From an uncultured Clostridia bacterium (GTDB taxonomy: Bacteria > Bacillota > Clostridia > Oscillospirales > SIG627), in assembly GCA_947589595.1 (NCBI GenBank), contig CANQBV010000016.1, positions 1 to 35,994 of the forward strand: DNA of 35,994 nucleotides, given 5' to 3'. The notes below the pieces were generated by a model that was given only the letters and a program-made list of their open reading frames with translations, was not told the origin of the DNA and did no database searches. This document shows, one piece after another, positions 26,041 to 34,125 of the stretch. The translations under genes and the position numbers were made by a program. The stretch's first letter is position 1. Each line of letters begins with the position of its first letter.

Positions 26041-29000
26041 GGATACCAGTTTAAAAAAAGTAATGGTCATCGGCTCAGGCCCGATCGTGATCGGTCAGGC
26101 AGCGGAGTTTGACTATGCGGGCGCGCAGGCGTGCCGCATTTTAAAGGACGAAGGAATCAGCGTCGTCCTCTGTAACTCTAACCCCGCTACGATCATGACC
26201 GATCAGCACCTGGCGGACGCGATCTACCTGGAACCGCTGAATCTGGAGACGGTGCGCCGCATTTTGGAAAAAGAACGGCCGGATGGGCTTTTGGCGTCGT
26301 TGGGCGGCCAAACGGGGCTCACGCTTGCCATGCAGCTTTCACGGGAGGGAACGCTCTCCCGCCTCGGCGTTCGTTTGCTCGGCTCGAATGTAGAGGCGAT
26401 TGAAAATGCCGAAGACCGGGAGCTTTTCCGGAGCTTAATGCAAAAGATCGGTCAGCCGGTGGTTCCTTCGGAAATTGCCAATACGCTGGATGAAGCGCTT
26501 TCTGCCGCTGAAAAAATCGGCTATCCCGTGATCGTTCGCCCGGCCTACACCCTTGGCGGCAGCGGCGGCGGTATTGCAGAAACGCAGGATGAATTTACGG
26601 AAATTGCGCGCGGCGGTCTGGATCTTTCGCCCATTCACCAGATTCTGGTGGAAAAGTGCATTGCGGGCTGGAAAGAAATTGAATTCGAAACCATGCGCGA
26701 CGCGATGGGAAATACCATTGCCGTCTGCTCCATGGAAAATTTTGACCCGGTCGGCGTACATACCGGGGATTCGATCGTTGTGGCGCCCGCGCTCACGCTT
26801 TCCGATCCTGAATATCAAATGCTGCGCAAGGCTTCTCTGGATATGATTTCCGCCATCGGCATTGTGGGCGGCTGCAATTGCCAGTTTGCACTCAATCCCA
26901 ACAGCATGGAATATGCGGTCATTGAGGTCAATCCGCGTGTTTCGCGTTCGTCGGCGCTGGCTTCCAAGGCGACCGGCTACCCGATCGCCAAAATCACCAC
27001 TAAAATCGCGCTCGGCTATACGCTGGATGAAATTAAAAACGATATCACCGGCAAAACCTGTGCCTTCTTTGAACCGACGCTTGACTATGTGATCGTGAAA
27101 TTTCCCAAGTGGCCTTTCGATAAATTTCAGGGATCCAGCCGCAAGCTCGGCACACAAATGAAAGCGACCGGCGAAGTGATGGCGATTGCCACCAGCTTTG
27201 AAGCCGCTTTGATGAAAGCGGTGCGCGGCGCTGAAATTTCACTTGATACGCTCGACTGCGCGCCTCTTTCCGACGCACCGATCCGCGAACGGCTGAAGGA
27301 AGCGAATGACCGCCGTCTTTTCACGGTGTTTGAAGCGCTGCGCGCCGGCATTTCTGTTGCGGAAATTTATGCAATCACGAAAATCGATCCCTGGTTTTTG
27401 GAGAAAGTTAAAAATCTGGCGGAGTTTGAAAATCACCTGGAAAAAGACGGATTACAAGAAGGGGATTTACAAAAAGCCAAAGCGTATGGCTTCCCGGATG
27501 CGGCCATCTGCCGCCTTGCCGGGGTCAAGGAAGTGCCGGAAACGGTCTTTTCCTACAAAATGGTGGATACCTGCGGCGCGGAATTTTCCGCAGAAACGCC
27601 GTATTTTTATTCCACTTCGATCGGCGAATGTGAATCCCGTGAGCTTCAGCGCACCGGCAAGCCCGTGATTTTGGTGCTTGGTTCCGGACCGATCCGAATC
27701 GGTCAGGGGATTGAGTTTGACTACAGCTCCGTGCACTGTGTCTGGACGCTGCGTTCGCTCGGGTACGACGTTGTCATCATCAACAACAATCCCGAAACCG
27801 TTTCTACCGATTACGACACCGCGGATCGACTCTATTTCGAGCCGCTGTACCCCGAGGACGTGAAAAATATCATCCGCGCAGAAAATCCCATCGGCGTGGT
27901 GGTGGCGTTTGGCGGGCAAACGGCCATTAAATTGACCAAGTTTTTAGATCAAAAGGGCGTTCCGATTCTCGGCACCTCTGCCGAGGGGATCGACCTTGCC
28001 GAGGATCGCAGCCGTTTTGACGCTCTTTTAGAAAAGTTTTCCATCCGCCGTCCCAAGGGGAAAGCGGTGTTTACCATGGAGGAAGCGCTTGCCGCCACGG
28101 CGGAATTGGGGTATCCTGTCCTCTTGCGTCCCTCGTACGTGATCGGCGGACAAAATATGACCATTTCCCGCAGCGACAAGCAAACCCGACGCTATATGCA
28201 GACCATTCTTTCCGGCGGGATTGAGAATTGCGTGTTGATTGACCAGTATTTGCCCGGTACGGAATTGGAGGTCGACGTTATTTCCGACGGAAAAGACGTT
28301 CTGATCCCCGGTATCATGGAGCATATCGAACGTGCCGGCGTTCACAGCGGCGATTCAATCGCCGTCTACCCGCCGTATAATTTAAACGACCGCGAACTGG
28401 AACGGGTATGCGCTTCCTCTGAAAAACTGGCGTTAGCGCTCGGAACAAAGGGGCTTGTGAATATCCAGTACCTTATTTTCCAAGGCGAACTGTATGTGAT
28501 CGAGGTGAACCCACGCGCTTCCCGAACCGTGCCGTATATCAGCAAAGTAACCGGTGTTCCCATGGTGGATCTGGCTTCGAAAGTGATGCTGGGAGCGAAA
28601 CTCAAGGATTTGGGCTACGGCACCGGACTCACCCGCACTCCGCCGTATTTTGCGATCAAAGTACCGGTATTTTCGTTTGAAAAGCTCAGTGACGCCAACT
28701 CTATTTTGGGCCCTGAAATGAAATCGACCGGCGAGGTGCTGGGCATCGGAAAAACCATGCCGGAAGCGCTCTTTAAAGGCTTGACCGCCGCCGGATTTTC
28801 GCTGCCGTCTCCGAAATCGGAAAAAAACGGCGCGGTTCTGATCAGCGTGGAGGAAAACGACTATCCGGACTGCCTGACGCTCGCCAAACGCTTTTTCGAT
28901 TTGGGTATGAAGCTGTTTGCCACGGAGGGTACCGCCTGTGCGATCCGTACGCTGGGAATTGAAGTAACTTCCGTTAAAACCGGGGAAGTCGAAGCGATGA

Positions 29001-30055
29001 TGGAACAAAAACAGCTTGACTATATCGTCTATACCGGCGCCGTGCAGGATGGCACGGTGGGGGACTACATCGCCCTGCACCGGAAGGCCATGCAGTTTGG
29101 AATTCCCTGTTTGACCTCGCTCGATACCGCGGGCGCGCTGGCAGAAATGATCGAAGGCCGTTTCCACGCGGACAATACCGAGCTGGTGGATCTGAACTCC
29201 ATGCGCACGCGGCGCGAAAAGATCCGCTTTGCCAAAATGCAGTCCTGCGGGAACGATGCCATTTTCATTGAAAATTTCGATGGGAAAATCACCTGTCCGG
29301 AATCCCTCTGCGTCAATCTCTGTACCACGCATTACGGGATTGGCGGTGATGCAATTGTCCTGATTGAAAACAGTGAAAAGGCCGACGCCAAAATGCGTAT
29401 CTTTAACCGCGACGGCAGCGAAGGCAAAATGGCGGGGAACCATATCCGCTGTGTCGCGAAGTATCTTTTCGATAAAGGCTTGGTTACAAAAGATTGCCTT
29501 ACCATTGAAAGTGCCGCCGGCATTCATACGCTGAATCTTTATTTCAGTGACGGCAAGGTCAGCTCCGTATCGGTAGATATGGGCAAGGCTGCCTTTGCGC
29601 CGGAGGTTCTGCCTGCAGAGATTCAGCAGAATCCGATCGTTGGGTACCCGTTGACGATCGGCGGGAAGGAATATCCCGTTACCTGTGTTTCGGTTGGAAA
29701 CCCGCATTGCGTTACTTTCTGCGACAGTATCGACGCTCTGGCGCTCGAACAGATCGGTCCGCAGTTTGAATATGCCAGTGTATTTCCTGCGAGAATCAAC
29801 ACCGAGTTTGTACGCGTGGTCAATCCCGTACAGCTGCGCGTCCGTGTTTGGGAGCGCGGCAGCGGAGCGACCCTCGCCTGCGGTACCGGCGCCTGTGCCG
29901 CCGTGGTAGCTGCTGTCCTGAACGGCTACTGCCAAAAGGGAACCGATGTTACCGTCAAGCTTCCCGGCGGGGATTTGACCGTCAATTACACGGACGATCG
30001 CATCCTGCTCACCGGGGGCGCCGTTCTGGTATTTGAGGGCGAATTTGAATATTAA
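26033..30055 (+). CDS. carB: Fusion protein: carbamoyl-phosphate synthase large subunit (CarB) joined to diaminopimelate epimerase (DapF)
   Basis: A single open frame of 1340 residues. Residues 1-1056 are a complete CarB: two ATP-grasp halves, each opening with a GSGPI-type loop (VIGSGPIVIGQAAEFDYAG near 11, VLGSGPIRIGQGIEFDYSS near 545), then an MGS-like allosteric domain (about 935-1050). From Met1057 to the end (284 residues) is a full-length DapF with no linker: KMQSCGNDAIFIE, YGIGGDAIVLIE, IFNRDGSE, SVGNPHCVTF, NTEFVRVV, and WERGSGATLACGTGACAA containing the second catalytic cysteine (Cys1283). The usual first catalytic cysteine (family MCGNG) is Ala1134 in KMAGNHIRCVAKYL. CarB makes carbamoyl phosphate; DapF converts LL- to meso-diaminopimelate for lysine and cell wall. 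ATG 29201 could also allow internal initiation of a free DapF. A strong terminator follows. Confidence 0.93.
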   Translation: MPKDTSLKKVMVIGSGPIVIGQAAEFDYAGAQACRILKDEGISVVLCNSNPATIMTDQHLADAIYLEPLNLETVRRILEKERPDGLLASLGGQTGLTLAMQLSREGTLSRLGVRLLGSNVEAIENAEDRELFRSLMQKIGQPVVPSEIANTLDEALSAAEKIGYPVIVRPAYTLGGSGGGIAETQDEFTEIARGGLDLSPIHQILVEKCIAGWKEIEFETMRDAMGNTIAVCSMENFDPVGVHTGDSIVVAPALTLSDPEYQMLRKASLDMISAIGIVGGCNCQFALNPNSMEYAVIEVNPRVSRSSALASKATGYPIAKITTKIALGYTLDEIKNDITGKTCAFFEPTLDYVIVKFPKWPFDKFQGSSRKLGTQMKATGEVMAIATSFEAALMKAVRGAEISLDTLDCAPLSDAPIRERLKEANDRRLFTVFEALRAGISVAEIYAITKIDPWFLEKVKNLAEFENHLEKDGLQEGDLQKAKAYGFPDAAICRLAGVKEVPETVFSYKMVDTCGAEFSAETPYFYSTSIGECESRELQRTGKPVILVLGSGPIRIGQGIEFDYSSVHCVWTLRSLGYDVVIINNNPETVSTDYDTADRLYFEPLYPEDVKNIIRAENPIGVVVAFGGQTAIKLTKFLDQKGVPILGTSAEGIDLAEDRSRFDALLEKFSIRRPKGKAVFTMEEALAATAELGYPVLLRPSYVIGGQNMTISRSDKQTRRYMQTILSGGIENCVLIDQYLPGTELEVDVISDGKDVLIPGIMEHIERAGVHSGDSIAVYPPYNLNDRELERVCASSEKLALALGTKGLVNIQYLIFQGELYVIEVNPRASRTVPYISKVTGVPMVDLASKVMLGAKLKDLGYGTGLTRTPPYFAIKVPVFSFEKLSDANSILGPEMKSTGEVLGIGKTMPEALFKGLTAAGFSLPSPKSEKNGAVLISVEENDYPDCLTLAKRFFDLGMKLFATEGTACAIRTLGIEVTSVKTGEVEAMMEQKQLDYIVYTGAVQDGTVGDYIALHRKAMQFGIPCLTSLDTAGALAEMIEGRFHADNTELVDLNSMRTRREKIRFAKMQSCGNDAIFIENFDGKITCPESLCVNLCTTHYGIGGDAIVLIENSEKADAKMRIFNRDGSEGKMAGNHIRCVAKYLFDKGLVTKDCLTIESAAGIHTLNLYFSDGKVSSVSVDMGKAAFAPEVLPAEIQQNPIVGYPLTIGGKEYPVTCVSVGNPHCVTFCDSIDALALEQIGPQFEYASVFPARINTEFVRVVNPVQLRVRVWERGSGATLACGTGACAAVVAAVLNGYCQKGTDVTVKLPGGDLTVNYTDDRILLTGGAVLVFEGEFEY

Positions 30056-30060
30056 TGCCA

Positions 30061-30092
30061 AAAAAGCCTTTCGCATGTGCGAAAGGCTTTTT
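30061..30092 (+). terminator. Intrinsic terminator of the arginine operon
   Basis: Perfect 14-bp inverted repeat AAAAAGCCTTTCGC / GCGAAAGGCTTTTT with an ATGT loop, 5 nt after the carB-dapF stop codon. Confidence 0.93.
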
Positions 30093-30106
30093 GATGCAGA
30101 TAAAAC

Positions 30107-30135
30107 TTGCATGAGAACGTGATCTGTGATACAAT
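30107..30135 (+). promoter_or_regulatory. Promoter of the single-pass membrane protein gene
   Basis: TTGCAT (30107-30112) and TACAAT (30130-30135) with a 17-bp spacer, 27 nt before the start codon. Confidence 0.7.
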
Positions 30136-30162
30136 ATTCCTATCAAATGAAAGGAGAGTGCC

Positions 30163-30858
30163 ATGGCAGAAACGTACCCGCATCCGAAAATGAACCTGCG
30201 CCAATGGATCGCGAATTTTTGGTATTATTATAAATGGTTTTTCCTTTTGGGGGTTATGATTTTTATTTTCGTGGTGATTGCCAGCGTGCAGCTGTTTTCC
30301 AAATCCACGCCGGACGCTTCGCTTTTGTACGTGGGACCGCGTTCGATCAGCGATCGTCGTTGTGGGGAGATCATTTCCGTTTCACAGGAAGTTATGCATG
30401 CGGATTATAACGGAGACGGCAAGAAGAAAATCACGCTGAAAACCGTAACGCTTTCGACAGATTATCAAGCCCTCATTGATCAGCCGGGAGGGAATCAAAC
30501 CGAATTCGAGGCTTATTTGGACTATCACAATGAAATTGTTGGCGGTGACGCCTGCATTTTACTTTTAGACCCGTATTTCTTTCAAGAATTGGCCGATGAC
30601 GGTGCGCTGATGACCCTCTATGAAATTTTTGGGGACGAGGCGCCGGAAGCTGGGAATGATTACGGTATTCGCCTAGACAGTCTTCCCTTGTATTCCCAGC
30701 AGGGCTTTTCCGCGCTGCCGCCGGATACCATGCTCTGCATGCGCTATGCCAGCCAATATGCTCAGCAGGAAGCGGCAGATCGCTATCGCCTGGAAGAAGA
30801 AAGCATTGCCGTGTTTTTAGATCTTTACTCCTGCCCCGCGCTCGATTCCAACGCCTGA
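30163..30858 (+). CDS. Uncharacterised single-pass membrane protein
   Basis: I do not recognise a family for this 231-residue protein. A short cytoplasmic N-terminus (about 23 residues, rich in aromatic residues just before the membrane) is followed by one strong hydrophobic helix at about 25-46 (FFLLGVMIFIFVVIASVQLF). The remaining 185 residues would be outside the cell. They include an EF-hand or dockerin-like loop, DYNGDGKKKITL, that could bind calcium, and an acidic C-terminal half. The start has AAAGGAGAG upstream and a promoter of its own. Its last 34 bases overlap the 3' end of the convergent secreted-protein gene, and no terminator lies between them. Confidence 0.82.
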   Translation: MAETYPHPKMNLRQWIANFWYYYKWFFLLGVMIFIFVVIASVQLFSKSTPDASLLYVGPRSISDRRCGEIISVSQEVMHADYNGDGKKKITLKTVTLSTDYQALIDQPGGNQTEFEAYLDYHNEIVGGDACILLLDPYFFQELADDGALMTLYEIFGDEAPEAGNDYGIRLDSLPLYSQQGFSALPPDTMLCMRYASQYAQQEAADRYRLEEESIAVFLDLYSCPALDSNA

Positions 30859-31988
30859 TCGATCTTAAAAAACATCACGGCGAGGGTTTCTTTGGTTAAC
30901 GGGAAATCATTTTCTGCCAGCTCCCGGAGAACCGCGTCGTCCAATAAAAAGGACTGCATCCTTTCGGATAGAGGAGTTGCCTGCACAGCCTTATCTTGGT
31001 TTTCAATTTCGGAATTCAAAACATAACGCAGCGCTGTCGAGAACGGAACGACGTCTTTTTCGGGTTGACTTTCTGTTTCCAGCGTATTTTCTGAAAAGTG
31101 GATCTTTCCGTTCAGACCGACCTCTAAAATGCGATAGAAGCTATCCAGATCGATTTTTTCGTCCGGATGAAAAACCGGCAGTCCATCCACCACGTCATAT
31201 TCCATTTGCCCCTTTTTGCAGGCAACAATTGCCGCCTTGTGGTAAGCGGAATCTGCCATGTCGCAGAAATAGAGATTTTGCTGTGCCCGGCTCACTTCGA
31301 TCGTGGCGCGCCGGATTTCACTCTGATTTCCGAAGGCGTCGCATAGCCTGTAAGTAAAATGATCGGTGCCGATGAAGTTTCTTTGCGGCCGGTAGCAGAT
31401 TATGCCGGCAGCGGCGTCGTACAGTTCCAAAACGCCATGCTTGCAGGTAGACAGGACCTCAAGAACGGCGCCGTCGTTTTCTTCCGGCATTTCAATTACT
31501 TCCATGACCGCGACATTACGGTACGTTGAAAGGGAGACGTCTGCTGCAAAAAGCTTGTTCCGCGCATTTTCCGTAAAATACAACAGGCAATTCCAGCTTT
31601 CCTTTTCGCCGGGGAAGGAAAAAGTAAAATCGGAGCTGAAAGCCGTGTTTTCAAGCGGCTGGAACGTCATTTTTTCTATTTTGTTTTTCGGAATGCTTTC
31701 TCCTTGTAAAACCTCCCGTCCTTCCAGCATCAAAATTCCGCTTGTGTTTTTCGGCAGGGTGGCGATGGTGATATGTTCAAAATCCTTTTCACCGCAAAAC
31801 TCGGCAAAATCATTCGGCGTAAAATTGATTTTACTGCCGCTTTCCGCGGCTTTCCGTAATACAAAATTCTGCCGGATCACATCCATCCCCGGGGAAAGGG
31901 AATCGGAATAGGATTTTCTTTCTGCGGAAACGGGAATACCGGGTAGCAGCAAGAAAACTGCAAAAAGCAGGGAGAGAATTTTTTTCAT
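30825..31988 (-). CDS. Secreted protein with Ig/cadherin-like domains and a degenerate SLH-like segment
   Basis: Protein of 387 residues with a clear signal peptide (MKKILSLLFAVFLLLPGIPVSA, likely cut after residue 22). Two related beta-rich modules follow. The first is at about 55-130 (ITIATLPKNTSGILMLEGRE). The second, at about 150-243, contains GTDHFTYRLCDAFGN, the pattern of cadherin-like or VCBS-type bacterial Ig domains. At about 248-295 the sequence DMADSAYHKAAIVACKKG with PVFHPDEKIDLDSFYRIL resembles a weakened S-layer homology domain, but only one copy is visible, so anchoring to the cell wall is uncertain. The start has GCGAGGAAAAG upstream and overlaps the stop of the YlmC-like gene (ATGA), indicating coupled translation. 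The function is unknown. Confidence 0.82.
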   Translation of the reverse strand: MKKILSLLFAVFLLLPGIPVSAERKSYSDSLSPGMDVIRQNFVLRKAAESGSKINFTPNDFAEFCGEKDFEHITIATLPKNTSGILMLEGREVLQGESIPKNKIEKMTFQPLENTAFSSDFTFSFPGEKESWNCLLYFTENARNKLFAADVSLSTYRNVAVMEVIEMPEENDGAVLEVLSTCKHGVLELYDAAAGIICYRPQRNFIGTDHFTYRLCDAFGNQSEIRRATIEVSRAQQNLYFCDMADSAYHKAAIVACKKGQMEYDVVDGLPVFHPDEKIDLDSFYRILEVGLNGKIHFSENTLETESQPEKDVVPFSTALRYVLNSEIENQDKAVQATPLSERMQSFLLDDAVLRELAENDFPLTKETLAVMFFKIDQALESSAGQE

Positions 31989-32248
31989 AACTTTTCCTCG
32001 CTGACTCGTACTAAAATCGTATCATCCCCGATCCGATCGATCAGGTTCCATGCAATGCGGCGTTCTCGTTTGAAATCGTGCCGGAAATAGTCCCAAATAC
32101 TGCCTTTTCTCGGTACAAAAATTGCCGTAATGTGCCCCAGCACCAGATCCATTTCCAAATTGCACACTTTGCCTAAGCAGGAACCGGTGCAAATATTGAT
32201 CACTTGCAGTTTCTTCAAATTCTGAAATGTGGTTATCGGCTGGATCAT
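31985..32248 (-). CDS. YlmC/YmxH family PRC-barrel protein (sporulation-associated)
   Basis: Small protein of 87 residues with the PRC-barrel pattern: a strand ending in INICTGSCLGKVCNLEMDL, then GHITAIFVPRKGSIW and the final IAWNLIDRIGDDTILVRV. This matches the YlmC/YmxH family that is widespread in Clostridia and Bacilli and often annotated as sporulation related; its molecular role is not established. The start has AAAGGAGC upstream. It is the first gene of a two-gene minus-strand operon and its stop overlaps the next start by 4 nt. Only 49 nt separate it from divergent rqcH. Confidence 0.87.
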   Translation of the reverse strand: MIQPITTFQNLKKLQVINICTGSCLGKVCNLEMDLVLGHITAIFVPRKGSIWDYFRHDFKRERRIAWNLIDRIGDDTILVRVSEEKL

Positions 32249-32297
32249 AAATATCGCTCCTTTCCATTCATCATTTTATCTGTAATCGGAGAAAAAT

Positions 32298-34061
32298 ATG
32301 CCATTTGATTCTTTTATGACCGCGGCTTTGACACGGGAAATATCGGAAAAGCTTTGCGGCTTAAAGGTCGATAAGATCTGTCAGCCGGAAAAAGATGAGA
32401 TCGATCTGTTGTTTCATCTCTCGCCCCGTTCGCGTCTGGTGATCAATTGTACCGCCAATACCTCCTATATGGCGCTTTCTTCTCAAAATAAAGAAAATCC
32501 CGCCGCGCCGCCCATGATGTGTATGCTGCTGCGCAAATATCTTTCTCGCGCAAAAGTCAGCGCGATCGAACAGATCGGTTTTGACCGTATTGTCAAAATT
32601 TCCTTTGACGCCGGCGATGAAATGGGTTTCCGTAAAGCAAAATATCTCTATTGTGAAATGATGGGCAGAGGATCGAACGTCATTTTCGTGGATGAGGAAA
32701 ACACCATTTTGGCCGCTTTCCGGCAAAATGATATCACCACAAAATTCAACCGCATTGTCATGGCCGGAGCGAAATTCACTCCCATGCCTCAGCAGGATAA
32801 ACGGAATCCTGTTGCCATAACGTTTGAGGAATTTTCACAGGTATTTGCCGCTTCCTCCCCCGATATGCCGATCGAAAAAGCAATTTTGCTTTTCTTTTTC
32901 GGATTCGGAAAATTAACGGCGCGTGAAATTGCCTTTCGCGCCGCCGGCTCCGTAGACGCGCCGCTTTCCGCAGTCTCGTTGAAAAAGCTCTGGCAAGCAT
33001 TTTCCGAAATTTGTGCATGCGTAAAAGAAAATCAATATGCCCCCTGCCTGATCTATGAATCCAAAGAAGCGTTCGAAAAAGGAGAGAGTGCGCTGGACTT
33101 TTCCTTTACCGAGATCCGTCAGTACGGCCCTTCATTTTACATTTACCCCTGCGATTCCGTTTCCGCTGCGATCGAAGCCTACTATGCCGGGCGCGACCGT
33201 GCGGAACGCCACCGCCAGCATTACAATGATATTGCGCAGGTATTGAAAACCTGCAAAAACCGCCTGGAAAAGAAAATAGCCATGCAGCTGCAGCAGCTTC
33301 AGGATGCTCAGGACGCCGATCGGGACAAACGCTGCGGCGATCTGATCACGCAGGAGCTCTATCGCATCTGCAAAGGAACGGAAGAAATCGTTGCGGTGGA
33401 TTATGCTGTTGATCCTCCCGAAGAAGTGCGGATTTCTTTGGATCCTCGCCTGTCTCCCGCGCAAAACGCACAACACTACTACCGTGAATACCGCAAAAAG
33501 CAGACCGCCGCAGTGAAAATGCAGGAGCAGATCGATCTGGCCAAAAGCGAATTGGAATATGCGGAAAGCGTTTCCTCCTCGCTCCGGCACGCCGCTGCGC
33601 AAAGCGATCTGGAGCAGATCCGCGAGGAGCTTTCTCACTGGAACTACGGCAGAAGACTGACCAAAACGCTGAAAAAACCTTCCGGCAAAAAAAATATCCA
33701 CGCAAAGCCGTTTGAGACGCTCTCTCCCGGCGGCTGCAAAATTTATATCGGCATGAACAATTTGCAGAACGACACGGTTTCTACGTCTCTCGCGGAAAAG
33801 GAAGATTATTGGTTTCACGTCAAAAATTACCACGGCAGCCACGTGCTTTTAAAAATTCCCGCGGAGGGCGTGATTTCGGACGCTGATTTGGAATACGCGG
33901 CTGCCCTGGCGGCCTATTATTCGGAAGTATCCGATTCCGACAGGGTAGAGGTGGACTATACCAAAGCGCGCTTTATCAAAAAGCCGAACGGCTCCAAGCC
34001 CGGGTTTATTACCTATAAAAATCATCGCACGGCGCTTGTGACGCCGAAAAGCGCAAAATAA
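32298..34061 (+). CDS. rqcH: Rqc2 homolog RqcH (NFACT family, ribosome-associated quality control)
   Basis: NFACT protein of 587 residues, the family formerly called fibronectin-binding protein FbpA. RqcH binds stalled 50S subunits carrying peptidyl-tRNA and adds C-terminal alanine tails that mark the chain for degradation. Visible parts: NFACT-N domain beginning MPFDSFMTAALTREISEKL; the conserved Asp-Arg pair at 96-97 in GFDRIVKISF, needed for Ala tailing in the B. subtilis protein; two helix-hairpin segments with a coiled coil in the middle (around 300-450); and the NFACT-R domain with YWFHVKNYHGSHVLLK near the C-terminus. The start has GGAGAAAA upstream. It is divergent from the ylmC-like gene. 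Confidence 0.94.
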   Translation: MPFDSFMTAALTREISEKLCGLKVDKICQPEKDEIDLLFHLSPRSRLVINCTANTSYMALSSQNKENPAAPPMMCMLLRKYLSRAKVSAIEQIGFDRIVKISFDAGDEMGFRKAKYLYCEMMGRGSNVIFVDEENTILAAFRQNDITTKFNRIVMAGAKFTPMPQQDKRNPVAITFEEFSQVFAASSPDMPIEKAILLFFFGFGKLTAREIAFRAAGSVDAPLSAVSLKKLWQAFSEICACVKENQYAPCLIYESKEAFEKGESALDFSFTEIRQYGPSFYIYPCDSVSAAIEAYYAGRDRAERHRQHYNDIAQVLKTCKNRLEKKIAMQLQQLQDAQDADRDKRCGDLITQELYRICKGTEEIVAVDYAVDPPEEVRISLDPRLSPAQNAQHYYREYRKKQTAAVKMQEQIDLAKSELEYAESVSSSLRHAAAQSDLEQIREELSHWNYGRRLTKTLKKPSGKKNIHAKPFETLSPGGCKIYIGMNNLQNDTVSTSLAEKEDYWFHVKNYHGSHVLLKIPAEGVISDADLEYAAALAAYYSEVSDSDRVEVDYTKARFIKKPNGSKPGFITYKNHRTALVTPKSAK

Positions 34062-34065
34062 GGAC

Positions 34066-34094
34066 TTGAAATTTTGCCGGATTTGTTGTAAAAT
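34066..34094 (+). promoter_or_regulatory. Promoter of the tsaE-tsaB-rpiB genes
   Basis: TTGAAA (34066-34071) and TAAAAT (34089-34094) separated by 17 bp, starting 5 nt after the rqcH stop codon. It supports a tsaE start downstream at 34126 rather than within the promoter. Confidence 0.75.
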
Positions 34095-34125
34095 AAAAAG
34101 AGAATTTCAAAGGCAGGAAAGACCG

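Noticed and set aside
28433-30112. A 559-codon open frame on the minus strand opposite carB-dapF, with similar long antisense frames opposite argG (17017-18045) and gltB (9004-9963).
   Set aside because: They lie wholly opposite well-supported genes, have low-complexity composition, no convincing ribosome binding site and no recognisable domains. They are by-products of codon bias in the real genes.
34053-34077. Inverted repeat GCAAAAT / ATTTTGC after rqcH as a possible terminator.
   Set aside because: The stem is short and mostly A-T with an 11-nt loop and no T-run, and it overlaps the -35 box of the tsaE promoter.
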